In this document: one piece after another, positions 1 to 6,350 of the stretch
Position numbering within the stretch: position 1 is the first letter of the stretch
Layout of the letters: each line of letters opens with the position of its first letter
Source of the DNA: DASWFI01 sp036394315
GTDB taxonomy: Bacteria > Patescibacteriota > Doudnabacteria > UBA920 > O2-02-FULL-48-8
Direction of reading: 5' to 3'
Assembly (NCBI GenBank): GCA_036394315.1
Contig: DASWFI010000002.1
Coordinates: 1-29,267 of the forward strand
DNA: 29,267 nt
Position numbers and translations under genes: made by a program
The notes under the pieces: generated by a model
Told to the model about the DNA's origin: nothing
What the model saw: the letters and a program-made list of their open reading frames with translations, nothing else
Database searches by the model: none

Positions 1-1
1 A

Positions 2-88
2 GTCACTGATTTACCAGATCTAACCATCTCAACTGCTCGTGCTCGGAGCCTTGGAACCTTGGGATTAGTTGTGTACATAAATGCTTGA
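2..88 (+). CDS. Possible C-terminal tail of a gene entering from the left
   Basis: Frame 2 is open from the window edge to a TGA at 86-88 and gives 28 residues ending in LGTLGLVVYINA. Nothing in the fragment identifies a family, and 28 codons can stay open by chance. The promoter at 147-175 lies downstream, which fits a gene ending here. Confidence 0.25.
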   Translation, partial: VTDLPDLTISTARARSLGTLGLVVYINA

Positions 89-146
89 AACTCTTAATGC
101 TATTTAAGCTTAAGTGTTTCCAAGCTATTGGGCTATTACGATTAGC

Positions 147-175
147 TTGACGATTGCTTAAGATTGTGATATAAT
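147..175 (+). promoter_or_regulatory. Sigma70-type promoter, TTGACG-N17-TATAAT
   Basis: A -35 box TTGACG (147-152) and a -10 box TATAAT (170-175) are separated by 17 bp. The -10 is extended by TG at 167-168. The predicted start of transcription is near 182. The next downstream signal is a terminator at 231-265, so this promoter drives either a short RNA or an attenuated leader for the gene at 418. Confidence 0.7.
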
Positions 176-181
176 GAATAC

Positions 182-265
182 AGTTGTGAATTTCTGATGG
201 AAACTAAACACCAATTCAAATCTAGAAACGCCAAGTAACCTGCATTTTCAGGGCTTGGTTTTTTT
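182..265 (+). ncRNA. Candidate ~84-nt small RNA or attenuated leader
   Basis: The stretch between a near-consensus promoter and a strong intrinsic terminator contains no convincing reading frame. The transcript would be about 84 nt: roughly 49 nt of A-rich, weakly structured sequence followed by the terminator hairpin. It could be a free small RNA, or the terminated form of a leader whose read-through reaches the channel-like gene at 418. No known RNA family was recognised. Confidence 0.4.
231..265 (+). terminator. Intrinsic terminator
   Basis: CCAAG (231-235) pairs with CTTGG (254-258), and CCTG (239-242) pairs with CAGG (249-252), with small bulges between. Seven T residues follow at 259-265. 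Confidence 0.7.
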
Positions 266-417
266 GTGCTGCCGGCTAGAAAAAAGTACGGACGAAAATG
301 AAATTACGAAAGAGTTAATTCAATTCGTAGTTTCGTAAAAATTCGTAGTTCGAAATAATAACAAAGGTCGTCCGCTCATCGGCGGGGTTTGGGGGAAACC
401 GAAAGGGGGTGAATGAA
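266..417 (+). other. Leader region of the MscS-like gene, rich in small repeats
   Basis: No gene is seen here. TTACGAAA near 304 and TTTCGTAA near 333 form an inverted repeat, and ATTCGTAGTT occurs twice within 30 bp. Just before the start codon a GGTTT/AAACC hairpin (about 387-401) precedes the G-rich ribosome binding site at 402-409. The region may be a structured 5' leader; no known riboswitch class was recognised. Confidence 0.35.
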
Positions 418-1101
418 ATGAATAATTATAATTCTTACTCGGATGCAATAGCGGCTTCTTTGCGTGATCTTTATGCCCGCTTCATCAACTTTTTGCCAAA
501 TTTCCTAGTCGCCGTCATTATCTTGGTGATCGGCTGGGTGGTTGCCAGTTTCTTCTCAAAGATTATCAAACAAGTTTTGCATTCGATTAAATTGGATGAG
601 ATCGGGGACAAGCTGGGTCTCGACGAAATCTCTGCCCGCACTGGAATGAAGATGACAATCTCGGGGACCATTGCTTGGTTAGTTAAGTGGTTTTTGTTGG
701 TCGCTGCTTTTCTAGCGGCTGCAGAGATACTCAACTTAAAGGAAATTTCGGCATTCTTAAATGACGTATTGCATTACATTCCTACTGTAATCGCGGGTGC
801 TGCAATTCTGTTGGTCGGTTCTATGGTTGCCCGATTCTTGTCAGGATTGGTGCGCCATAGCGTCCAAGCTGCTGGATTGAGTTCAGCAGACATGCTGGCT
901 GCTGTCACGCAGTGGTCGGTTATGGTCTTCACTGTTTTAGCAACCTTAAGCCAACTTAAAGTTGCTGAAAAATTTGTCGATACACTCTTTACCGGAATTA
1001 TCGCCATGTTGACCATTGCCGGAGGTTTGGCTTTTGGACTCGGCGGACGAGACCACGCTTCAAAGGTTCTGGATAAAATCGAACGAGACATCAAGTCTTA
1101 G
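418..1101 (+). CDS. MscS-like conserved-TM-helix membrane protein
   Basis: Integral membrane protein of about 227 residues resembling the conserved TM helix family found in small mechanosensitive-channel-like proteins. The first segment (about residues 25-47) follows an amphipathic N-terminus. A repeat-like unit comes next (helix, then a KLGLDEISARTG-type linker, then helix). The C-terminal segment ends in GGLAFGLGGRDHA, a motif typical of the family. The classical cytoplasmic vestibule of MscS is absent; the chain ends right after this motif, so it is a short channel-like protein and gating is not proven. I chose ATG 418 over GTG 409 because AAAGGGGG (402-409) is well placed 8 nt before 418 and would overlap a GTG start. 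A likely role is pressure or osmotic response in the inner membrane (inference). Confidence 0.75.
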   Translation: MNNYNSYSDAIAASLRDLYARFINFLPNFLVAVIILVIGWVVASFFSKIIKQVLHSIKLDEIGDKLGLDEISARTGMKMTISGTIAWLVKWFLLVAAFLAAAEILNLKEISAFLNDVLHYIPTVIAGAAILLVGSMVARFLSGLVRHSVQAAGLSSADMLAAVTQWSVMVFTVLATLSQLKVAEKFVDTLFTGIIAMLTIAGGLAFGLGGRDHASKVLDKIERDIKS

Positions 1102-1106
1102 TTCGG

Positions 1107-1156
1107 AGAACTGATCAGTTCTTTTAAAATACAGCCGCTCAGAGCGGCTGTTTTTT
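1107..1156 (+). terminator. Tandem intrinsic terminators
   Basis: A 16-bp perfect palindrome (1107-1122) is followed by T residues. A second hairpin, CAGCCGCT (1132-1139) with AGCGGCTG (1143-1150) and six T, ends only 2 bp before the next promoter element. Confidence 0.85.
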
Positions 1157-1158
1157 AA

Positions 1159-1167
1159 TGCTATAAT
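1159..1167 (+). promoter_or_regulatory. Extended -10 promoter for a leaderless mRNA
   Basis: TGCTATAAT lies exactly 6 nt before ATG 1174, so transcription would start on or next to the start codon. No good -35 box exists; its place is taken by the terminator hairpin of the upstream gene. No Shine-Dalgarno is possible. Confidence 0.65.
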
Positions 1168-1173
1168 TAATTC

Positions 1174-1800
1174 ATGACAATTTGGGATAAAATATATAAG
1201 GACTATGAAAAGGGCGGGGAAGCCTGGGCGACTTTGAACGAAGGATTAATTCCACAATTTACAAAGTTTGTGGAAGAAGCAAAGTTCGATTCGAAGAAAG
1301 CTTTTGATATTGGTTGTGGCACAGGGAAATATTTGCGTTACCTAAAGGAAAAAGGATTTAATGTCGCCGGTATTGATTCCAGCGAGACAGCTGTGAAGAT
1401 GAGTCAAAAAAATGTCAGCGAAACGGATGTCAAATGCGCGAACATGTTTGAATATTTGATTCCAGATCAGCAATACGATTTTATATATTCAATTTCGACC
1501 ATACATCATGGTTTGAAAAAGGATGTGAAGAGTCTGATTGATAAAATTTATGGAGTTTTATTACCGACTGGTAAGATTTTAATCACGCTGCCTGATTTTG
1601 AAAGCAGTAAACAGTGGAATACTTTCAAAGATCATCAAGAACTGGCACCAGAAACTTATGCATCGATGTCTGGTCCGGAAAAAGGACTGGCTCATAGCTT
1701 CTATCGAGAAGGGGAGATAAAAGAATTATGTTCTAAATTCAAAAATCTGCATTTAGAACTGGATCATATTGGCAGATGGATCATAACTGCTCAAAAATGA
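1174..1800 (+). CDS. SAM-dependent methyltransferase (class I)
   Basis: A 208-residue soluble protein with a Rossmann-type methyltransferase fold. Motif I, DIGCGTGKY, sits near residues 45-53 and binds S-adenosylmethionine. An acidic residue after the second strand (AGIDSS, about 67-72) would contact the ribose. FDI/YDFIYSIST-type motif IV lies near residue 107, followed by IHHGL. The substrate cannot be told from sequence; small-molecule and tRNA methyltransferases share these motifs. The gene is a single transcription unit between a terminator and the CAP gene promoter, and is predicted to be translated from a leaderless mRNA. Family call is firm, specific function unknown. Confidence 0.85.
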   Translation: MTIWDKIYKDYEKGGEAWATLNEGLIPQFTKFVEEAKFDSKKAFDIGCGTGKYLRYLKEKGFNVAGIDSSETAVKMSQKNVSETDVKCANMFEYLIPDQQYDFIYSISTIHHGLKKDVKSLIDKIYGVLLPTGKILITLPDFESSKQWNTFKDHQELAPETYASMSGPEKGLAHSFYREGEIKELCSKFKNLHLELDHIGRWIITAQK

Positions 1801-1808
1801 GATCGCTC

Positions 1809-1837
1809 TTGCAAAATTTTCCAAAATCTGCTATAAT
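1809..1837 (+). promoter_or_regulatory. Promoter TTGCAA-N17-TATAAT for the CAP gene
   Basis: The -35 box is TTGCAA (1809-1814) and the extended -10 box is TGCTATAAT (1829-1837). Predicted transcription start is near 1844, giving a leader of about 50 nt before ATG 1893. The leader is A-rich without a clear Shine-Dalgarno. Confidence 0.65.
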
Positions 1838-1892
1838 AACCATGTAAGGTTGAGATACTTTACGAAACAAAAATAAAATCAAATAAAATACA

Positions 1893-2372
1893 ATGAATTC
1901 CAAAGTAAGATTTGGTTTTTTATTGGCTACAATCGCTTTGATATCCTCCATTAGTTTTGAGGCAACGGTTTTAAGCCAGCAAGAAATTCTCGATCTGGTC
2001 AACCAGGACCGGATTAATCACGGATTGTCCACGCTTAATCTCAACTCAACTTTAAACTTGGCAGCGCTTGCTAAGGCTCAAGACATGCGGATCCATAAAT
2101 ATTTCGCGCACACCTCACCGACCGGGGCCACGCCTTGGCATTGGTTTAAGACCATGGGTTACAATTATACCTATGCCGGCGAAAATTTAGCGGAAGGTTA
2201 TTCGGACGCTCAAGATTTGGAAAATTCCTGGATGGCCTCACCCACTCACCGCGCGAATATTCTTTCGCCATTTTATTCTGAAGTGGGCTTAGCCGTAGTT
2301 TCTTATCACAATACAAATCTCGTGGTGCAAATGTTCGGCAGTAAAGATATCCGAGTGACTTATCAGAAATAA
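1893..2372 (+). CDS. Secreted CAP/SCP-domain protein
   Basis: A 159-residue protein with an N-terminal hydrophobic signal segment (about residues 7-27) and then one CAP (cysteine-rich secretory/SCP-like, PR-1) domain that fills the rest. Seen motifs are LVNQDRINHGL near the start of the domain, HKYFAHTSPTG with the first conserved His, GENLAEGY with the conserved Glu, and SPTHRANIL with the second conserved His. Bacterial members of this family are extracellular or wall-associated, and their biochemical role is not settled. The gene is alone in its transcription unit, with its own promoter and terminator. Confidence 0.9.
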   Translation: MNSKVRFGFLLATIALISSISFEATVLSQQEILDLVNQDRINHGLSTLNLNSTLNLAALAKAQDMRIHKYFAHTSPTGATPWHWFKTMGYNYTYAGENLAEGYSDAQDLENSWMASPTHRANILSPFYSEVGLAVVSYHNTNLVVQMFGSKDIRVTYQK

Positions 2373-2397
2373 AAATATAAACGATTAGGAAATGTAT

Positions 2398-2419
2398 AAA
2401 AGCGCTTTTGGGCGCTTTT
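2398..2419 (+). terminator. Intrinsic terminator after the CAP gene
   Basis: AAAAGCGC (2398-2405) pairs with GCGCTTTT (2412-2419) around a 6-nt loop. The hairpin occupies the place where the -35 box of the mltG promoter should be. Confidence 0.75.
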
Positions 2420-2420
2420 A

Positions 2421-2429
2421 TGTTATAAT
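2421..2429 (+). promoter_or_regulatory. Extended -10 promoter for leaderless mltG
   Basis: TGTTATAAT lies 6 nt before ATG 2436 and directly abuts the upstream terminator. No -35 box is present, and the spacing predicts transcription starting at the start codon. Confidence 0.65.
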
Positions 2430-2435
2430 AATTGC

Positions 2436-3527
2436 ATGCAAATGACTTCTAATGAATATCGAATTGATGAGCCAAAAAGGGGATTCCGCAAGAGTATCCT
2501 CCTGATTGCGGTTTTGCTTGCCCTGTCAGTATTGGTCATGGGAATTTATTACTACACGAAAGTGAACCGGGCAGCCACAGACGAAAGCCATGAAATTAAA
2601 TTTACGGTGACTAAGGGATTGAGCACCAGAGAAATCGCAGCGCAGCTGGCAAGGCGGAAAATTATAAATAATAAAACTATTTTTATAATTTATTCCAAAC
2701 TGCACGATGGTGGAAATAAAATTCAGGCCGGCGAATATGTCCTGAACAGTAACATGACTGTGGCAGAAATTGTGCGCGTACTGACTGCCGGCAAGGCGGC
2801 AGTTTCCGGACAGAGTGTGACGATCGTGGAAGGACTGACCAGCAAGCAGATCGGAAATTATTTGGCGGACAAGGGGATTATAAAATCAGCTACTGAATTC
2901 GATCAGGTTTTGACCAATAATAATTTTAAATTTAAATTTCAAAAAGAAGCTGCGAAATTCAATTACCAGGGATTTTTATTTCCCGACACTTATAAATTAT
3001 CGAAAGACAATTCGGTACCGGACCTGGTGAGCAAGATGCTAAATAATTTTGTATCTAAAATTTCGCCCAAAATGCTGACAGATATCGAAAATCAAAAACG
3101 TACTCTATCGGAAGTTTTGATTCTTGCTTCCATCATTGAAAAAGAAGTGGGTCGCAATAAAACCAATCTTGCTGCGGCTGATCTTGCTTCCATGCAGAAG
3201 GAAAGAAAAATGGTCGCATCAGTATTTTATAACCGGCTCGCGATCAATATGCCGCTGGAATCAGATGCCACTGTAAATTATGTCACCGGTAAATCTGATC
3301 GCTCCACCGCAATTGATGACACTCAAATCCAATCCCCATACAATACATATCAGAACAGGGGATTGCCGCCGACCCCTATAAGCAATCCCGGCTTGGCTTC
3401 TATAGAGGCGGCAATTTATCCTACCCAATCGGATTATTTGTATTTTCTAAATGCTCCAGACGGTACAGCTTATTTTGCTAAAACCTTGGAAGAACATAAG
3501 GCGAACAGAGCGAAATATCTAAAATAG
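2436..3527 (+). CDS. mltG: Endolytic murein transglycosylase MltG
   Basis: A 363-residue YceG/MltG family protein that cleaves nascent glycan strands in the periplasm or wall space and limits peptidoglycan chain length. A short cytoplasmic tail is followed by a single membrane anchor (about residues 21-39). LysM-like subdomain sequence (about 54-120) comes next, then the catalytic domain. The catalytic Glu is E235 in ASIIEKEVG. Other family motifs are FPDTY near 182, ESDATVNY, and SPYNTYQNRGLPPTPISNPG near the end. Length is usual for the family. ATG 2436 is favoured by the promoter spacing; ATG 2442 is in frame and possible. Single-gene unit ended by the terminator at 3541-3570. Confidence 0.93.
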   Translation: MQMTSNEYRIDEPKRGFRKSILLIAVLLALSVLVMGIYYYTKVNRAATDESHEIKFTVTKGLSTREIAAQLARRKIINNKTIFIIYSKLHDGGNKIQAGEYVLNSNMTVAEIVRVLTAGKAAVSGQSVTIVEGLTSKQIGNYLADKGIIKSATEFDQVLTNNNFKFKFQKEAAKFNYQGFLFPDTYKLSKDNSVPDLVSKMLNNFVSKISPKMLTDIENQKRTLSEVLILASIIEKEVGRNKTNLAAADLASMQKERKMVASVFYNRLAINMPLESDATVNYVTGKSDRSTAIDDTQIQSPYNTYQNRGLPPTPISNPGLASIEAAIYPTQSDYLYFLNAPDGTAYFAKTLEEHKANRAKYLK

Positions 3528-3540
3528 CCAAGTATAGGAA

Positions 3541-3570
3541 CCGCCCCGCCCTTGAATGGGGCGGCTTTTT
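3541..3570 (+). terminator. Intrinsic terminator after mltG
   Basis: CCGCCCC (3541-3547) pairs with GGGGCGG (3558-3564) and is followed by CTTTTT. Confidence 0.85.
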
Positions 3571-3580
3571 GTTGTAAAAT
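3552..3580 (+). promoter_or_regulatory. Promoter TTGAAT-N17-TAAAAT nested in the mltG terminator
   Basis: The -35-like box TTGAAT (3552-3557) falls in the loop of the mltG terminator, and TAAAAT (3575-3580) follows after 17 bp. Predicted transcription start near 3587 lies downstream of ATG 3581, which supports ATG 3603 as the start of the next gene. Confidence 0.5.
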
Positions 3581-3602
3581 ATGTCCGTATGGAGGATTCG
3601 CA

Positions 3603-4012
3603 TGAGCACATTAAAGTCGCTGCCAGTTACGCCTACCCAAAAATGGACGTGGACCGCGTGGGACCTCGTATTTGGCCTCATCCTCATCGCCGTCTGCGCC
3701 AGCGCGGGCCTGGGGGTTTATGCTGAACCAGGGCGGGGTAATCGCTCGCTGGTGCAAGGCTGGGCCATTGTCAAAACCGATCTACGTATCGAGCACCCGC
3801 AGCAGCTGATATACAGCGCTGATGGCGCTCATCTCAGCCCCGTGACGGCTTGCAAGTTGGCCAAGGACACCTCTGTGGAACTGATGGGAAGCGTCGGCCC
3901 GGTCACGATTGGTCACGTCATGACCAAAAGTCAGGGCGGCTGCTCCCCGGGACTCCTGGTTCAACTGTCAACGTCCGAACTTCGTGGACCCCAATACGGT
4001 CCCGGCTTCTAG
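3603..4012 (+). CDS. GC-rich orphan membrane-anchored protein
   Basis: A 136-residue protein not recognised as any family. A short basic N-terminus is followed by one hydrophobic segment (about residues 20-39, LVFGLILIAVCASAGLGV), then about 95 mostly polar residues with two Cys (in VTACKLAKD and GGCSPGLL). It is probably anchored in the membrane with the C-terminal part outside. ATG 3603 has a textbook GGAGGA 6 nt upstream, rare in this window, and the upstream ATG 3581 probably lies outside the transcript. Counted rows within the gene are 62-65% GC, against 43% for a row in mltG, with many G/C third positions. This suggests recent transfer from a GC-rich source (inference). The gene has its own promoter and terminator. 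Confidence 0.65.
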
Positions 4013-4018
4013 TTCAGT

Positions 4019-4050
4019 CGAGTTTACCTTCCGGTACTCGGCTTTTTTTT
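4019..4050 (+). terminator. Intrinsic terminator after the GC-rich gene
   Basis: CGAGT (4019-4023) pairs with ACTCG (4036-4040), and ACC (4026-4028) with GGT (4033-4035), with a TT bulge. Eight T follow at 4043-4050. Confidence 0.75.
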
Positions 4051-4062
4051 CCTTTTCGGGCC

Positions 4063-4091
4063 TTGACCGGATCTAAAAATTCATATATACT
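4063..4091 (+). promoter_or_regulatory. rplJ-rplL promoter, TTGACC-N17-TATACT
   Basis: The -35 box TTGACC (4063-4068) and -10 box TATACT (4086-4091) have 17 bp between them. Transcription would start near 4098 and give a leader of about 180 nt before rplJ, which contains the L10 leader element. Confidence 0.75.
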
Positions 4092-4120
4092 ATTCGAGAA
4101 CTTAATATATCCAAATATAT

Positions 4121-4236
4121 CCAAAGACCGTAGCGGGGAAACCTTAATCAGCTACGCAGGAACAAATCAGAATCTAGAATCTGGTATTTAGAATCTAGAA
4201 AGATTAAACCCTGCTGTCTTGGAAAGACAGTTTTTT
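4121..4236 (+). promoter_or_regulatory. Ribosomal protein L10 leader (autoregulatory mRNA element)
   Basis: The sequence carries the elements of the bacterial L10 leader: a stem CGTAGC (4129-4134) with GCTACG (4151-4156), enclosing an internal CTTAAT motif as in the B. subtilis-type leader, directly upstream of rplJ-rplL. In known systems L10 (with L12) binds this structure and promotes termination of its own mRNA. GCAGG (4156-4160) can pair with CCTGC (4210-4214), the last base of which belongs to the terminator stem, so an antiterminator that competes with the attenuator is plausible. An AGAATCTAGAA-type sequence is repeated twice in between (about 4169-4200). Confidence 0.8.
4214..4236 (+). 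terminator. Attenuator terminator of the L10 leader
   Basis: CTGTCTT (4214-4220) pairs with AAGACAG (4224-4230) around a 3-nt loop, and six T follow (4231-4236). It lies between the promoter and rplJ, so it can only act as a conditional terminator. Confidence 0.85.
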
Positions 4237-4279
4237 GTTTCCCACTTAAACCTTTAATTTTTTTAAATCTAACAACTAT

Positions 4280-4801
4280 ATGGCAGTTACAAGAAAAGAA
4301 AAAGAAGCGTCACTCGCTTCACTCACAGAGGACTTGAAGAAAGCCCGCGGCGTGGTGTTTACCGAATATCGCGGACTGACAGTAAAGCAATTGGATAAAA
4401 TTCGGAAAGGTTTGCGCAAAGAAAATGTGAAATACCAGGTAGTGAAAGTAACTCTGTTGAAGAAAGCATTGGCCGCACTGGGGATTGATTCCGGCGGACT
4501 GAAATACAACGGTCCATTGGCGCTTGCGGTTTCTATGGAAGAAGAAACAGCTCCGGCAAGAATTCTGAAGGGGATGACGAAAGAGAATCCGCAATTAGTT
4601 TTGGACGGAGGAATCCTGGACCACGCTTTTGTAGGCGCTGATGTAGTTGGCCGTTTGGCAAGTCTTCCCACCAAGTTACAATTATTGGGACAACTGGCTT
4701 CAGTCATCGCAGGTCCAGCCAGGGGATTGGTTACTGTACTTTCCGGAAATACCCGCAATCTGCTGAACGTGTTAAATGCAATTAAGGATAAAAAGAATTA
4801 A
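4280..4801 (+). CDS. rplJ: Large ribosomal subunit protein uL10
   Basis: A 173-residue uL10 protein, the base of the ribosomal stalk that binds 23S rRNA and L7/L12 dimers. The N-terminus has the family pattern of VTRKEKEASLASL followed by ARGVVFTEYRGLTVKQLDKIRK and the strand VKYQVVKVTLLKKAL. The C-terminal helix NVLNAIKDKK would bind L12. Length is normal. No Shine-Dalgarno is visible before ATG 4280. rplL follows after 25 nt in the same operon, under the L10 leader. Confidence 0.96.
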   Translation: MAVTRKEKEASLASLTEDLKKARGVVFTEYRGLTVKQLDKIRKGLRKENVKYQVVKVTLLKKALAALGIDSGGLKYNGPLALAVSMEEETAPARILKGMTKENPQLVLDGGILDHAFVGADVVGRLASLPTKLQLLGQLASVIAGPARGLVTVLSGNTRNLLNVLNAIKDKKN

Positions 4802-4826
4802 AGGTCGATAATAGAAAGGATTTAAT

Positions 4827-5198
4827 ATGGCAAATTTTGATAATATAGTTTCTGAGATCGAAAAGCTGACAGCGCTGCAGTTGTCCGAGCTGGTAAAAAC
4901 TTTGGAAGAGAAGTTCGGAGTTTCCGCTACTGCTCCTATGATGATGGCTGCTGCTCCTGCTGGAGGCGCTGTTGCTGCGGAAGAGAAGACTGAATTTACA
5001 GTCGAGCTCACCGACTCCGGTGCCAACAAGATCAACGTCATCAAAGTCGTTCGTGAAGTTACTGGCAAGGGTTTGAAGGAAGCAAAAGATTTGGTTGATG
5101 CTGCTCCAAAACCGATAAAGGAAAACATTCCTAAAGCTGAAGCCGAAGAACTAAAGAAAAAATTGGAAGAAGCTGGGGCAAAAGTTGTTCTTAAGTAG
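4827..5198 (+). CDS. rplL: Large ribosomal subunit protein bL12 (L7/L12)
   Basis: A 123-residue L7/L12 stalk protein that recruits translation GTPases. The N-terminal dimerisation helices (residues 1-35, LTALQLSELVKTLEEKFGV) lead into an Ala-rich hinge (about 36-54). The C-terminal domain follows, with the factor-binding motif KINVIKVVREVTGKGLKEAKDLVDAAPK. AGAAAGGA at 4813-4820 is a good Shine-Dalgarno for ATG 4827, in contrast to rplJ, as expected for the higher copy number of L12. A strong terminator follows at 5221-5250. Confidence 0.97.
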   Translation: MANFDNIVSEIEKLTALQLSELVKTLEEKFGVSATAPMMMAAAPAGGAVAAEEKTEFTVELTDSGANKINVIKVVREVTGKGLKEAKDLVDAAPKPIKENIPKAEAEELKKKLEEAGAKVVLK

Positions 5199-5220
5199 AC
5201 CCTAAATAATAAACAAAAAA

Positions 5221-5250
5221 GCAGAAGAGTTGAAGCTCTTCTGCTTTTTT
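5221..5250 (+). terminator. Intrinsic terminator after rplL
   Basis: GCAGAAGAG (5221-5229) pairs with CTCTTCTGC (5236-5244) and is followed by six T. The preceding A run makes it symmetrical, and it may also work on the other strand. Confidence 0.9.
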
Positions 5251-5292
5251 GTTTACTGTTCGCTGTTTACAGTTTATTGTGGGGTCAAATCA

Positions 5293-5321
5293 TTGACAAG
5301 AGCACAAATTTCTGCTATAAT
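5293..5321 (+). promoter_or_regulatory. Consensus promoter TTGACA-N17-TGnTATAAT of the surface operon
   Basis: TTGACA (5293-5298) and TATAAT (5316-5321) are both perfect, with a 17-bp spacer and an extended -10 TG at 5313-5314. It is one of the two promoters in the window with perfect -35 and -10 boxes, and the only one of these with the extended -10. The transcript would have a leader of about 147 nt before ATG 5475, with no recognised riboswitch. Confidence 0.8.
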
Positions 5322-5474
5322 TACTTCAGATACAGTATGGTTTAGCCCATAAAAGGTCGGGGAAAACTTACTAAATCCCAAAGAAACCAAAAGAAAATTT
5401 GAAAAGTAGTTAGAGATCCAAACAAGCATTTGTTTGCAATTTCTTTTGCTTTAGAAATAAAAATAAAACCTAAG

Positions 5475-5702
5475 ATGAATGAATCTGGCTCTAACCTTGA
5501 GCTTTTAAGTTTGAAGGATGCTGCAGAACTAACTCCTTATAGCCCTGATTATTTAAATCTTCTGGCGCGGAAGGGGAAGATCAAGGCGCGTAAAATTGGC
5601 AGGGATTGGTTGATTACTAAATCTGACCTTTTTAGTTATTTGCGAAGACAACATTTAGAATCGCAGTCACGGTTTCGGCAGCTGAGCAAATATTTAAATT
5701 AA
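5475..5702 (+). CDS. Excisionase/MerR-type HTH DNA-binding protein
   Basis: A 75-residue protein that is one helix-turn-helix of the excisionase (MerR-like) family. Motifs are LLSLKDAAELTPYS, DYLNLLARKGKIKARKIGRDWLIT and KSDLFSYLRRQ; the last two form the wing and tail helix of this fold. Such small HTH genes often head CPR operons for surface or pilus-like proteins; no integrase is nearby, so a phage role is unlikely. The frame is open from TTG 5430, but the extra 15 residues are not family-like, so I chose ATG 5475. The stop lies 9 nt before the next gene. It may regulate its own operon (inference). Confidence 0.75.
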   Translation: MNESGSNLELLSLKDAAELTPYSPDYLNLLARKGKIKARKIGRDWLITKSDLFSYLRRQHLESQSRFRQLSKYLN

Positions 5703-5711
5703 TTGATATAG

Positions 5712-6296
5712 ATGAAAACAGATTATAAAAATATCAATTCGTTTGAAGTAGCTGTGGTAGGTATGATTGCCATTGGCTTCGTGATAGTGGGAATCTTTTT
5801 GTTTGCGACTCTCACACCCAGACAGCAGACCCGAGTCACATCAGCTTTCGATTTACTAGATATTCACGAGCAAACGGCATCAACAGCCGCATCAACTATA
5901 GAAGGAGTAAAATTCGTAATCGATGTGCCGAATGAATTTTATAATCAATTCTATATCGCATTTACTGAAGTCGCAGCACTTCCATCAGAAACTTTTGAAG
6001 TGCCGCAGCAAATAGCGACCGATCTGGTCCGAAATTTTTCTATAGCGTTAAACAACCTGACGGATCAGGTGGCTACCGGTTATGCTGCTCAAAACCAATT
6101 GCAAGACCAGAAAAGTCAGTTAACAGAACTGGCATACGACGGGAAGGTTATGGGAGCTATGATTGAAATCAGCGACAAGCTCTCGTCCATGACAGTACTC
6201 GAACAAAGTCCTCCGACAAGCCTAAATTTACAATATGAATATACTTCTCCTAACTTGGACACTTTGCAGTCAGTATTAAAATTTTTAAATCAATAA
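5712..6296 (+). CDS. Small membrane-anchored protein A of the surface operon
   Basis: A 194-residue protein of unknown family. One membrane segment (about residues 12-33, rich in V, I, G, F) is followed by a mainly helical polar domain that should lie outside the membrane. Residues around 75-95 contain NEFYNQFYIAFTEVAAL, which resembles the FY-Q-A/S motif of the next two genes. The middle (about 118-145) is Gln-rich and likely to be coiled coil. It is the second gene of the operon, 9 nt after the HTH gene. Function unknown; a structural or assembly part of a surface machine fits the context. Confidence 0.7.
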   Translation: MKTDYKNINSFEVAVVGMIAIGFVIVGIFLFATLTPRQQTRVTSAFDLLDIHEQTASTAASTIEGVKFVIDVPNEFYNQFYIAFTEVAALPSETFEVPQQIATDLVRNFSIALNNLTDQVATGYAAQNQLQDQKSQLTELAYDGKVMGAMIEISDKLSSMTVLEQSPPTSLNLQYEYTSPNLDTLQSVLKFLNQ

Positions 6297-6350
6297 CGTA
6301 AACCCTCTTATCGGGTAAAGTCGATACGTGAAAAAAACAAAGAAACAAAT

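Noticed and set aside
1842..1847. ATG-TAA minimal upstream frame before the CAP gene
   Set aside because: The ATG probably lies 1-2 nt upstream of the transcription start near 1844, so it would not be in the mRNA.
3581..3602. ATG 3581 as start of the GC-rich gene
   Set aside because: It touches the predicted -10 box and would lie upstream of the transcription start; ATG 3603 has GGAGGA at proper spacing.
5322..5474. Riboswitch in the leader of the surface operon
   Set aside because: Only a short GGGG/CCC pairing possibility is seen; no motif of a known riboswitch class could be matched.
5475..5702. HTH gene as evidence of a prophage or integrated element
   Set aside because: No integrase, attachment-site repeats or phage genes are nearby; this small HTH type also heads ordinary CPR operons.
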